A stretch of DNA of 5,793 nt from Desulfobacterales bacterium (GTDB taxonomy: Bacteria; Desulfobacterota; Desulfobacteria; Desulfobacterales; JAHIVH01). The stretch lies in contig JAGVHJ010000121.1 of assembly GCA_020056645.1 (NCBI GenBank), forward strand, positions 1 through 5,793, written 5' to 3'. Shown one piece after another: positions 1 to 5,740 of the stretch. The notes beneath the pieces were generated by a model. That model ran no database searches, was not told where the DNA came from, and was given only the letters and a program-made list of their open reading frames with translations. Both the position numbers and the translations under genes were made by a program. The stretch's first letter is position 1. Every line of letters begins with the position of its first letter.

Positions 1-15
1 AATCGACCTTTTTTT

Positions 16-28
16 TAGGAGAAGAGAA
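16..28 (+). promoter_or_regulatory. Ribosome binding site of rpe; edge of a possible upstream gene
   Basis: AGGAG at 17-21 lies 7 bases before the rpe ATG and is a strong Shine-Dalgarno sequence. The first 28 bases probably include the end of an upstream gene, but the reading frame is ambiguous. One frame stops with TAG at 16-18. Another stops with TGA at 30-32, which would overlap the rpe start codon by 4 bases (ATGA), as is common in operons. Too little sequence is present to name that gene. Confidence 0.7.
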
Positions 29-682
29 ATGAAATTGATCGCCCCGTCCATCTTATCGGCTGATTTCACCAAACTGGGTGAAGATATCAAGGCTGTGGAG
101 AGAGCCGGTTGCCACTGGATTCATATCGATGTGATGGACGGCCATTTTGTGCCAAACATTTCCTATGGCCCGATCATTGTATCGGCCAGCAGGAAAATAA
201 CGGCGCTTCCCTTGGATGTTCACCTGATGATCGAACACCCGGACCGCTACATCCCTGATTTTTCCAAGGCGGGGGCGGACTGGATCTCCGTTCATTCGGA
301 GGCTTGCCCCCATCTGCACCGGACCCTCCAGCTCATCAAGTCCCACGGGAAAAAGGCGGGAGTGGCCCTAAACCCATCGACCCCCCTATCCGCCATCGAG
401 TGGGTCATGGAAGAGCTTGACTACGTGCTTCTCATGAGCGTAAACCCCGGATTCGGGGGGCAATCTTTTATCAGAAGCGCCCTTTCCAAGATCCAGAGGC
501 TGAAAGAGATGATCCGTGAACAGAACCGTTCCATTCTCATTCAGGTGGATGGCGGCGTGGGCCTCGAGAATATCGGGGAGCTATCCGAGGCGGGAGCCGA
601 TGTGTTTGTGGCTGGCTCCGCCATCTTCGGCTCCGGCGATTATGGAAAGACAATCGCCCTGTTGCGGGAAAAGATCGCTTAA
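29..682 (+). CDS. rpe: Ribulose-phosphate 3-epimerase
   Basis: This cytoplasmic TIM-barrel enzyme interconverts D-ribulose 5-phosphate and D-xylulose 5-phosphate in the pentose phosphate pathway. At 217 residues it has the normal family length. The N-terminal APSILSADF strand is present (substrate-binding Ser7), followed by the first family signature around residues 31-45 (IHIDVMDGHFVPNIS) with metal ligands His32 and Asp34. His65 sits in DVHLMIEHP, the second signature LLMSVNPGFGGQSF is at 134-147, and the catalytic Asp174 is in QVDGGVG. The four metal ligands expected for the family (His32, Asp34, His65, Asp174) are all in place. The C-terminal AGSAIFG segment is the usual phosphate-binding strand and loop. 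The ATG follows a strong AGGAG. aroQ lies 74 bases downstream on the same strand, so the two are probably co-transcribed. No sign of damage or transfer is visible. Confidence 0.97.
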   Translation: MKLIAPSILSADFTKLGEDIKAVERAGCHWIHIDVMDGHFVPNISYGPIIVSASRKITALPLDVHLMIEHPDRYIPDFSKAGADWISVHSEACPHLHRTLQLIKSHGKKAGVALNPSTPLSAIEWVMEELDYVLLMSVNPGFGGQSFIRSALSKIQRLKEMIREQNRSILIQVDGGVGLENIGELSEAGADVFVAGSAIFGSGDYGKTIALLREKIA

Positions 683-702
683 GAACCATACATTCATTCC
701 GG

Positions 703-730
703 GCCGCCTTCCCGAAATATGGAGGGCGGC
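703..730 (+). other. Hairpin between rpe and aroQ
   Basis: Bases 703-712 pair with 721-730 to form a 10-bp GC-rich stem with one G-U pair, closing an 8-base loop (713-720). No T-run follows, so it is not a classical intrinsic terminator. It ends 13 bases before the aroQ Shine-Dalgarno. It may stabilise mRNA or pause transcription between the two genes; this role is inferred. Confidence 0.5.
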
Positions 731-756
731 TTGAACCCCTATGAGGAGAAACAGCG

Positions 757-1215
757 ATGGGAGAAGAAAAAAAAATCCTTCTGGTTCACGGCCCCAATCT
801 CAACATGCTGGGAAAACGGGAGCCCGCAATCTACGGCGCGGAGACCCTGGATGATGTCAACAGACAAATGACGGATGCCGGGAAACAACGAGGCATAGCC
901 ATCACTCCCTTCCAGTCCAACCATGAGGGAGCGATCATCGATAAAATTCAGGCCTGCTTCGGAACGTTTCAGGGAATTATCATCAATCCGGGCGCATACA
1001 CCCACACGAGCATCGGAATCCGGGACGCGATTCTCTCCATTTCTCTGCCGGTGGTCGAAATCCATTTAAGCAATATCTACAAACGGGAGCCCTTTCGCCA
1101 TAAATCCATGATCGCCGATGTGGCGGTGGGTCAAATTTCGGGATTCGGCGTTTACGGGTATCTCCTGGCCCTGGACGCACTGACCCATCATCTGAACGCT
1201 TCAGTAAAAAACTGA
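757..1215 (+). CDS. aroQ: 3-dehydroquinate dehydratase, type II
   Basis: This enzyme dehydrates 3-dehydroquinate to 3-dehydroshikimate, the third step of the shikimate pathway to aromatic amino acids. Type II enzymes are small flavodoxin-like subunits that assemble into dodecamers in the cytoplasm; 152 residues is typical. The N-terminal HGPNLNMLGKREPAIYG motif carries Arg21 and the catalytic Tyr26. FQSNHEG is at 52-58, the INPGAYTHTS segment has Asn77, EIHLSN has the catalytic His103, and Arg110 and Arg114 follow in YKREPFRHKS. These match the active-site set known from the Mycobacterium tuberculosis enzyme, so the protein should be functional. AGGAG at 744-748 lies 8 bases before the ATG. 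It follows rpe in the same direction and is probably in the same transcript. No clear terminator follows the stop codon. Confidence 0.97.
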   Translation: MGEEKKILLVHGPNLNMLGKREPAIYGAETLDDVNRQMTDAGKQRGIAITPFQSNHEGAIIDKIQACFGTFQGIIINPGAYTHTSIGIRDAILSISLPVVEIHLSNIYKREPFRHKSMIADVAVGQISGFGVYGYLLALDALTHHLNASVKN

Positions 1216-1259
1216 AGCCCTTTAAAGAAAAATCCTGACACAGCCGATGATTTTAATAC

Positions 1260-1360
1260 GGTTTTCGTGGTTCACTTTCACGGCGCATACAGAGCAGATC
1301 ACACCTGAATGGCGTAGATACTCTGAGATCACCGCGAAAATCAAGGCAGGGAGGCCTTGA
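1260..1360 (+). ncRNA. Candidate structured mRNA leader of the EF-hand gene
   Basis: The gap between aroQ and the next gene contains nested complementarity. An outer stem pairs 1260-1271 with 1331-1342: twelve consecutive pairs, two of them G-U. An inner 5-bp stem pairs 1290-1294 (CAGAG) with 1321-1325 (CTCTG). A separate perfect 7-bp hairpin pairs 1341-1347 (TCAAGGC) with 1354-1360 (GCCTTGA) around the loop AGGGAG. The second hairpin shares two bases (1341-1342) with the outer stem, so the two could compete. The sequence does not match a riboswitch class that I recognise. The pairing is directly visible; that it forms in RNA and regulates anything is inferred. The rest of the gap (1216-1259) shows no convincing promoter or terminator. 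Confidence 0.35.
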
Positions 1361-1373
1361 CCATAACAAAAGC

Positions 1374-1381
1374 AAGGGATG
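1374..1381 (+). promoter_or_regulatory. Ribosome binding site that decides the start at 1388
   Basis: The purine run AAGGGA lies 8 bases before the ATG at 1388. It abuts or overlaps the alternative in-frame ATG at 1379, where it could not act as a Shine-Dalgarno sequence. The surrounding CAAGGGATGG partly resembles the GGA-centred binding consensus of the translational repressor CsrA. Confidence 0.5.
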
Positions 1382-1387
1382 GTTTTT

Positions 1388-2485
1388 ATGAGAATCGACC
1401 GTTACACCATCAATCTGGCGTCATCGCGTGTCTATGAAGAAAAAAAAGAGGAAACCGAAAAGCTCAGGGAGTGGGGAACAAAGAGCCGCTCCCTATCGAA
1501 TGAAACAAAAAACACCCATTCGGATCAACGGATGCCGCCTTCGGACCCGGTGACTATTTCAGCCATGGCCCAGGGAGAAGCCCCCTTGACCATGAAAGAA
1601 TCCACAACCGGTTTTTCCAGCCAACGCGCTGATAAGGCTATTCTGGATCCAGACGAACAAACCTTCGACCCTAAGCTCCTGGCTCTTAAACGACTCATCG
1701 AAGCCTTAACCGGCAAGGAAATTAAAATCACGAGGATGGATGCCTCCACTGGCGAAACGGCGGCGCTTCCGATATCAGCAGAGAGTGGGAAAGAGGCGAT
1801 GCAAGCCCCCCCGGAACAGGCGTGGGGCATGAGCTACACCCATTACGAATCATACTATGAATCCGAACAAACCCATTTTTCAGCCCAGGGCATCGTCAAC
1901 ACAATTGATGGCGAAGAGATCTCCTTTTCCATGGACCTTGCGATGAGCCGGGAATATTTCCGCGAAGAACGCCTTGAACTCCAGGAGGGGGCCCCTCCCA
2001 TGGTCGATCCCCTGGTCATGAACTACGCGGGAAGGGCGGCGGAGCTGGAAGATATGAGCTTTGAATTCGATCTGACCATGGATGGAGAAGCTGAAACGAT
2101 CCGCCAGCTTGCCCCAGGAAACGGATTCCTTGTTTTCGACAAGAACACAGATGGCAAGGTCAACGACGGCAGCGAACTCTTCGGCCCTAAAACCGGTGAC
2201 GGTTTCCAGGAGCTTGCCGCCTATGATGAGGACAAAAATAACTGGATCGACGAAAACGACCCCATTTACGCCCAGCTTTCTCTGTGGGAACACGCTCAAG
2301 GCAAGGATCGTCTGATAAACCTGAAATCGGTCGATGTGGGAGCCATCTATATAGGAACAGCGGAAACCGCGTTTGATCTGAAAAACGAGAAAAACCACCT
2401 CATGGCCCAGGTCCGGAAAACAGGTGTTTATCTCAAGGAAAGCGGAGGGATGGGACTCCTTCAGCACATCGATTTCGCCGCATAA
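1388..2485 (+). CDS. Uncharacterised protein with two EF-hand-like calcium-binding loops
   Basis: I recognise this as a widespread but uncharacterised family seen in Gamma- and Deltaproteobacteria, sometimes labelled VCBS-like. No function can be assigned. The 365-residue chain starts with a polar segment (MRIDRYTINLASSRVYEE). It continues with a probable helix RLIEALTGKEI at 102-112 and a conserved central block around 148-185 (YTHYESYYESE, FSAQG, MSREYF). The C-terminal half has GNGFLVFDKN, a first loop with Asp251, Asn253, Asp255, Asn259 and Glu263, then ELFGPKTGDGF. A second loop follows with Asp280, Asp282, Asn284, Asp288 and Asp291. It ends with the TGVYLKE and LLQHIDF motifs of the family. 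No signal peptide or membrane segment is visible. The ATG at 1388 is preferred over the in-frame ATG at 1379 because AAGGGA (1374-1379) is well spaced only for 1388. The gene is preceded by a possibly structured leader and faces the convergent acyltransferase gene. Confidence 0.85.
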   Translation: MRIDRYTINLASSRVYEEKKEETEKLREWGTKSRSLSNETKNTHSDQRMPPSDPVTISAMAQGEAPLTMKESTTGFSSQRADKAILDPDEQTFDPKLLALKRLIEALTGKEIKITRMDASTGETAALPISAESGKEAMQAPPEQAWGMSYTHYESYYESEQTHFSAQGIVNTIDGEEISFSMDLAMSREYFREERLELQEGAPPMVDPLVMNYAGRAAELEDMSFEFDLTMDGEAETIRQLAPGNGFLVFDKNTDGKVNDGSELFGPKTGDGFQELAAYDEDKNNWIDENDPIYAQLSLWEHAQGKDRLINLKSVDVGAIYIGTAETAFDLKNEKNHLMAQVRKTGVYLKESGGMGLLQHIDFAA

Positions 2486-2570
2486 ACCACGAAGGAGGCC
2501 AGGCGGAGCCGTTCCCTTGCCGATGGACAGGAATTATTGATCTCCATCAATGATCCGGCGCGCCACTCTC

Positions 2571-3194
2571 TCATTTTGAACCAGGGAGAGGCCTATCATC
2601 CGATTCCTCAGCCAGGGTGACGCTCTGCACCTGATTACGGCCCTGAATATCCTTATAAAAGGCCTGAATCTCTTTCATATCGGCGTTGATATCGCCGGTG
2701 GGATAGAAAAGCGGGCCGACACCCCCCATCTTTCTCCCATAATCAAGAAAGCCCAGCACGATCGGAACGCCGGCGCCATGGGCGATATGGTAAAAACCGG
2801 TTTTCCAGTGCATGACCTTTCTCCGGGTCCCGGTGGGCGGAACGGTCAGAACCAGTTTTTCGGCATCTTGCAATTGCTGGATCGACTGGCCCACAACGCC
2901 GTTCGATTTGGACCGGTCAATGGGAATACCTCCCAGCCATCTAAGAAGAGGGCCAAAGGGTGGTCTGAAGAGCTCTTTTTTGCCCATCCAGTAAATCTTC
3001 ACCTTCATGGCGAAGGCGACGAAGAGCGTATACGGAAGATCCCAGTTGGAGGTGTGGGGAGCCGCGATCATGACGAATTTGGGGATATCGGGAACGTGTC
3101 CGGAGACCTTCCATCCAGCGAGTTTCAGGATGAGGATCGACAGGATGCGGAAAAAAGTTCGAACCACGGGCGTATCAAAAACAGTGTAATTCAA
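2571..3194 (-). CDS. Lysophospholipid acyltransferase family protein (PlsC-like)
   Basis: This small protein of 207 residues belongs to the glycerolipid acyltransferase (LPLAT/PlsC) superfamily, which transfers acyl chains to lysophospholipids or related acceptors at the membrane. An N-terminal hydrophobic stretch (about 10-26) may anchor it. Motif I is His47-x4-Asp52 (APHTSNWDLP), containing the catalytic His-Asp pair. Motif II is GGIPIDRS at 88-95. The motif III position reads PPTGTR (119-124), where the usual EGTR glutamate is threonine. Motif IV is GAGVPIVLG, preceded by WKTGFYHIAHG, which is characteristic of a short subfamily often annotated only as glycerol acyltransferase. The substrate is unknown. 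The start is TTG at 3194: an in-frame TAG lies just upstream, AGAGGAGA (3208-3201) is well spaced, and the next ATG would remove the N-terminal 41 residues, starting only five residues before motif I. It converges on the EF-hand gene and diverges from the radical SAM gene. Confidence 0.88.
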   Translation of the reverse strand: MNYTVFDTPVVRTFFRILSILILKLAGWKVSGHVPDIPKFVMIAAPHTSNWDLPYTLFVAFAMKVKIYWMGKKELFRPPFGPLLRWLGGIPIDRSKSNGVVGQSIQQLQDAEKLVLTVPPTGTRRKVMHWKTGFYHIAHGAGVPIVLGFLDYGRKMGGVGPLFYPTGDINADMKEIQAFYKDIQGRNQVQSVTLAEESDDRPLPGSK

Positions 3195-3244
3195 CGGGGA
3201 TCTCCTCTAAAATAAAATAGAATTTTTCACCAGCCTTGCCATCG

Positions 3245-3264
3245 ATTCATCATGTGACATGAAT
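3245..3264. promoter_or_regulatory. Dyad in the divergent intergenic region, possible operator
   Basis: ATTCAT at 3245-3250 and ATGAAT at 3259-3264 form a 6-bp inverted repeat. Overlapping it is a 13-bp palindrome at 3250-3262 (TCATGT-G-ACATGA). It lies between the divergent acyltransferase and radical SAM genes, where a shared operator would be expected. No regulator is identified, and short dyads also arise by chance. Confidence 0.25.
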
Positions 3265-3325
3265 GAGGCTGAGAGGCCAATCAGAGATCCATGGTTTTAC
3301 AAATATTTTACATTTTGATTTTTTC

Positions 3326-3355
3326 TTGCATGCTGGACGATGGTTGAAATATAGT
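3326..3355 (+). promoter_or_regulatory. Weak sigma-70-like promoter candidate for the radical SAM gene
   Basis: TATAGT at 3350-3355 matches the -10 consensus at five of six positions. TTGCAT at 3326-3331 is a poor -35 element, 18 bases upstream. Transcription from here would give a 5' leader of roughly 90 bases. The surrounding stretch (3290-3370) is AT-rich, as promoters often are, which also raises the chance of a random match. Confidence 0.3.
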
Positions 3356-3454
3356 TACCTCTTCATTGAGCCTGGAAAAAAGATTTCCATCAAGATGCTA
3401 AATCAACAAGCGGCTGTGGGTCGCGCTGGTAAAGAGAAAACATAGGAAAAAAAT

Positions 3455-5497
3455 ATGAAGGCGGGTTTCATCATCCCCGATAAACTGGAACCATGGGATT
3501 CTGTCCATCAGGGCATTGGATATGTGGCGGCATATGCGGAAAAAGAAGGCCTCCTTGATGAGTGGGGGGTTTTCAGGACACATGGCGCGTCCCATGAGGC
3601 GCTTGTCGCCTTTCTTAAAATGGAGTGGGACCTGATCGGGCTTACCTTGACACGGAACACCGTCTTTGAGGCGAAGGTCATCACAAGCCTTGTCAAAAAA
3701 ACAGGACCGGCCAAGATTGTTGTGGGTGGCAGTGAAGTGACAACGACCCGCGAACAGATTTTCAATCAAATGCCCCAGATCGATTATGCCGTGATCGGTG
3801 AAGGTGAAAAAACATTCGCCGAACTGGTGTCGTATTTAAAAAACGGCGGGGGCCATGAACCGGACATAACAGGTCTCGGGTTTAGAAAAAAGGATGGGAC
3901 CCTCTGCATCAATCCTCCCAGGGCTTTTGAGATGAACCTGGAGAATTTTCCTTATCCGGATCGAAAAAAATTCCTTTATGATTACCCGATCCACTCCTTG
4001 ATTGGAACACGAGGGTGCCCCTTCCACTGCACCTTTTGTAACTCTTCCGACAACTGGGGACACAGATACCGGGAAAGGCGACCCAAAGCGATTTCCGAGG
4101 AGATTCAAACGATCATCAGAAATGATGGTTCAAAAAAAATCTTCGCCTTTAATGATGACATGTTCAATTTGAAGAGAACGTGGGTCAGAGAGGTTTGCCG
4201 CGAGCTGCGACATCTGGGTGTTTCATGGTGGGTAAGGGGTTTAAGAAGCTCGCTCATGACGGAAGAAATCGCCGATCTCATGGCGGGTTCGGGTTGTGTT
4301 GGCGTCGGATGCGGGATTGAATCGGCGAGCAATGAAGCGCTTCGCGCCATGAAGAAAGCAGCCTCCATAGAAGATATGATGAGGGGTGTCAAATACCTGC
4401 GCGACAGGAATATTCATGTGGTGGGCCAGTTCATCATCGGGAATCAAGCAGATACCCTGGAAACCGTGAAGGCCTCCATCGCCTGCGCGCATCAGTTCTC
4501 GGAAGCGACATTCGGCATCGCCTATCCCATCAGAGAGACCTATCTGGACAGGTATGTCAGAGAGCATGACTTGATTCTGCGAGAACCCTATCCGGTGACA
4601 TTTGATGGAAAGATTATCGACTGGATCATTTTCGACACCCCCCATTTCCCGGTGGAAGAGCGTCTGAAGGGGATAAACCTGGCCATTGAAAACCGGTTTT
4701 ACCACAATATCGATTACAACAGGCCTGGTTTCGATCAATCCCAAAAGGCGGTTATCGCCATTCATGACGCACCGAGGGAGAAACCCGATCCCTGTCATAC
4801 CGGATGGTGGTCGATCCAGGAAGAGACCGAGCCTTCGTTGTTCATGCTCGTGCGGAATGGGGAGAAGGCGACTCTCTTTCAGACTCGGCGGGATGACGGG
4901 CGGCGGCCTCTATTGCGAAAAATTGACATTGAAAAAACAGCCGATCACTTCTATGCCGGCCCGGTTGAAAACTATCCGCCTGAAAAAAACGGAGAAAAAA
5001 CGGCTTTCCACGGCAGTTTTGAAGGTCTGGCCCATCTGCGTTTTTCCGGTCCGGAGACGGGAGAGTTGATTTTTCTCACCGAGACCGGTCAACAAGCGAT
5101 AACGATTAAACGCTGTTTTAGGAGAGACCCTTCCCCCGAGGCATCGGAAAAAACCGGGCTGTGGTCTGAACGTGATGGCAAGGGGCCGATATTTCTTGTC
5201 GAGATTGCGGAAAGCAGACTCATAGGCGCTTTGGTGTTTATTCAAGATGATGGCGCACTCTCCTCTATTGCCACGGAATGCCCGTTCCTGAAAGAACAGG
5301 AAAAATACCAGGTGGTGTTTTCTGGGTGTCCTGATGATGTAGGCGGGAATGATGGGCTCGCCGCCATGCCGGGAAAGGAAGCCTGTTTAGGGGAAGGAAG
5401 CCTCTTCTTTAGGGACGGCTCTCTTGAGGTGGCCTTTCGTGGCGACTGTTTTGTGTTTCGAAAAGAGCCCATAGGGGTCATTAAGGACGATCTTTAA
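3455..5497 (+). CDS. B12-binding-type radical SAM protein with a duplicated C-terminal domain
   Basis: The protein has 680 residues. Residues 1-150 form a Rossmann-like cobalamin-binding domain of the radical SAM class B kind: IGYVAAYAEKEG at 21-32, VVGGSE at 89-94 and the DYAVIGEGE signature at 110-118. The canonical DxHxxG histidine motif is not evident. The radical SAM core begins at IGTRGCPFHCTFC, where Cys188, Cys192 and Cys195 form the CxxxCxxC site for the 4Fe-4S cluster. It continues with FAFNDDMF (230-237), GCGIESAS (285-292) and FIIGNQAD (326-333), the last replacing the more usual GxPGET. Such enzymes often catalyse methylations or rearrangements, but the substrate cannot be told. 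Residues 449-680 are two tandem beta-rich repeats described separately. AGGA at 3444-3447 precedes the ATG by 7 bases. The gene diverges from the acyltransferase gene and has no same-strand partner in the window. No intrinsic terminator with a T-run is visible after the stop codon. Confidence 0.9.
   Translation: MKAGFIIPDKLEPWDSVHQGIGYVAAYAEKEGLLDEWGVFRTHGASHEALVAFLKMEWDLIGLTLTRNTVFEAKVITSLVKKTGPAKIVVGGSEVTTTREQIFNQMPQIDYAVIGEGEKTFAELVSYLKNGGGHEPDITGLGFRKKDGTLCINPPRAFEMNLENFPYPDRKKFLYDYPIHSLIGTRGCPFHCTFCNSSDNWGHRYRERRPKAISEEIQTIIRNDGSKKIFAFNDDMFNLKRTWVREVCRELRHLGVSWWVRGLRSSLMTEEIADLMAGSGCVGVGCGIESASNEALRAMKKAASIEDMMRGVKYLRDRNIHVVGQFIIGNQADTLETVKASIACAHQFSEATFGIAYPIRETYLDRYVREHDLILREPYPVTFDGKIIDWIIFDTPHFPVEERLKGINLAIENRFYHNIDYNRPGFDQSQKAVIAIHDAPREKPDPCHTGWWSIQEETEPSLFMLVRNGEKATLFQTRRDDGRRPLLRKIDIEKTADHFYAGPVENYPPEKNGEKTAFHGSFEGLAHLRFSGPETGELIFLTETGQQAITIKRCFRRDPSPEASEKTGLWSERDGKGPIFLVEIAESRLIGALVFIQDDGALSSIATECPFLKEQEKYQVVFSGCPDDVGGNDGLAAMPGKEACLGEGSLFFRDGSLEVAFRGDCFVFRKEPIGVIKDDL
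4799..5152 (+). other. First C-terminal repeat unit of the radical SAM protein (residues 449-566)
   Basis: The unit begins TGWWS (449-453), has Pro460 and reaches DDG at 480-482. It closes with a strand-rich stretch containing HLRF (527-530), TGEL (535-538) and AITIKRC (548-554). The alternating hydrophobic pattern suggests a beta-sheet fold. It resembles repeats I recall from exported proteobacterial proteins: G-W-W near the start, DxDG in the middle, a closing LxFxxxxxGxL strand pair, about 110 residues. That likeness is from memory. Confidence 0.55.
5153..5494 (+). other. Second C-terminal repeat unit of the radical SAM protein (residues 567-680)
   Basis: It begins TGLWS (567-571), has Pro578 and reaches DDG at 598-600, in exactly the same register as the first unit over 34 residues. 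It closes with SLFFRDGSLEV and CFVFRK, the counterpart of the end of unit one. Eight of the 34 aligned positions are identical (TG, W, S, P, DDG), so the copies are old and diverged. Unit one runs directly into unit two with no linker. Confidence 0.55.
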
Positions 5498-5517
5498 GAG
5501 TCCAACCCTCAACCCTA

Positions 5518-5552
5518 TTTGTCCAGATTTTTAAATTCTGGCTGCCGACGGC
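5518..5552. repeat. 35-bp direct repeat, copy 1
   Basis: The first 18 bases (TTTGTCCAGATTTTTAAA) are identical to those of the copy at 5706, and 29 of 35 bases match overall. The copy contains the imperfect dyad CCAGA...TCTGG at 5523-5541, so it could form a hairpin. It starts 21 bases after the radical SAM stop codon. No T-run follows. Confidence 0.75.
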
Positions 5553-5639
5553 ATGAATGCATGAGTATGTCAATCTGGAATCACGAAGAGCCCAGGGTAA
5601 TCGCATTTGGGAGGTGGCTCCTTCGGCCCTGCCGGGGGC

Positions 5640-5658
5640 CAACCTTTTGAAAAGGTTG
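5640..5658. repeat. 19-bp perfect palindrome
   Basis: CAACCTTTT (5640-5648) and AAAAGGTTG (5650-5658) are perfect reverse complements around a single central G. The arms extend imperfectly into flanking GGC and GCC. Neither strand shows a T-run beyond the stem, so it is not a standard intrinsic terminator, although it could form a stem or cruciform or be a protein site. Confidence 0.7.
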
Positions 5659-5705
5659 CCAAACATATCAAAATAAAGGTTCCATAAACCCCCTCTAAAA
5701 ACCTC

Positions 5706-5740
5706 TTTGTCCAGATTTTTAAAAGCTGGCCGCCGGAGCC
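5706..5740. repeat. 35-bp direct repeat, copy 2
   Basis: This is the second copy of the repeat at 5518, offset by 188 bp in the same orientation. It keeps the outer dyad (CCAG...CTGG at 5711-5729) although the bases inside the right arm differ from copy 1. A retained symmetry despite sequence drift hints that the hairpin or dyad matters, but two copies are weak evidence. Confidence 0.75.

Noticed and set aside
1235..1257. Promoter from CTGACA (1235-1240) and TTTAAT (1252-1257)
   Set aside because: Each hexamer is good, but the 11-base spacing is too short for a sigma-70 promoter.
1296..1332. Direct repeat AGATCAC at 1296 and 1326, as possible operator half-sites
   Set aside because: Seven bases repeated once 30 bp apart is too short to support on its own. 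The bases also lie inside the candidate leader structure.
1880..2467. A 195-codon open frame on the minus strand
   Set aside because: It lies wholly antisense to the recognisable EF-hand family gene, has no family motifs, and its composition follows from the opposite strand.
2491..2540. A strong AAGGAGG (2492-2498) after the EF-hand gene, suggesting another gene start
   Set aside because: The nearest ATG (2523) is too far away and opens only five codons before a stop.
2486..2570. Terminator between the two convergent genes
   Set aside because: Only a weak 6-bp hairpin (2536-2551) and the 8-bp palindrome GGCGCGCC (2557-2564) are present, with no T-run after either.
3263..3445. A possible 60-residue protein just upstream of the radical SAM gene
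   Set aside because: There is no Shine-Dalgarno before its ATG and no recognisable motif. It crosses the AT-rich likely promoter region of the downstream gene.
4241..4798. A 185-codon open frame on the minus strand
   Set aside because: It is antisense to the radical SAM core, whose motifs are conserved. No recognisable protein pattern is visible.
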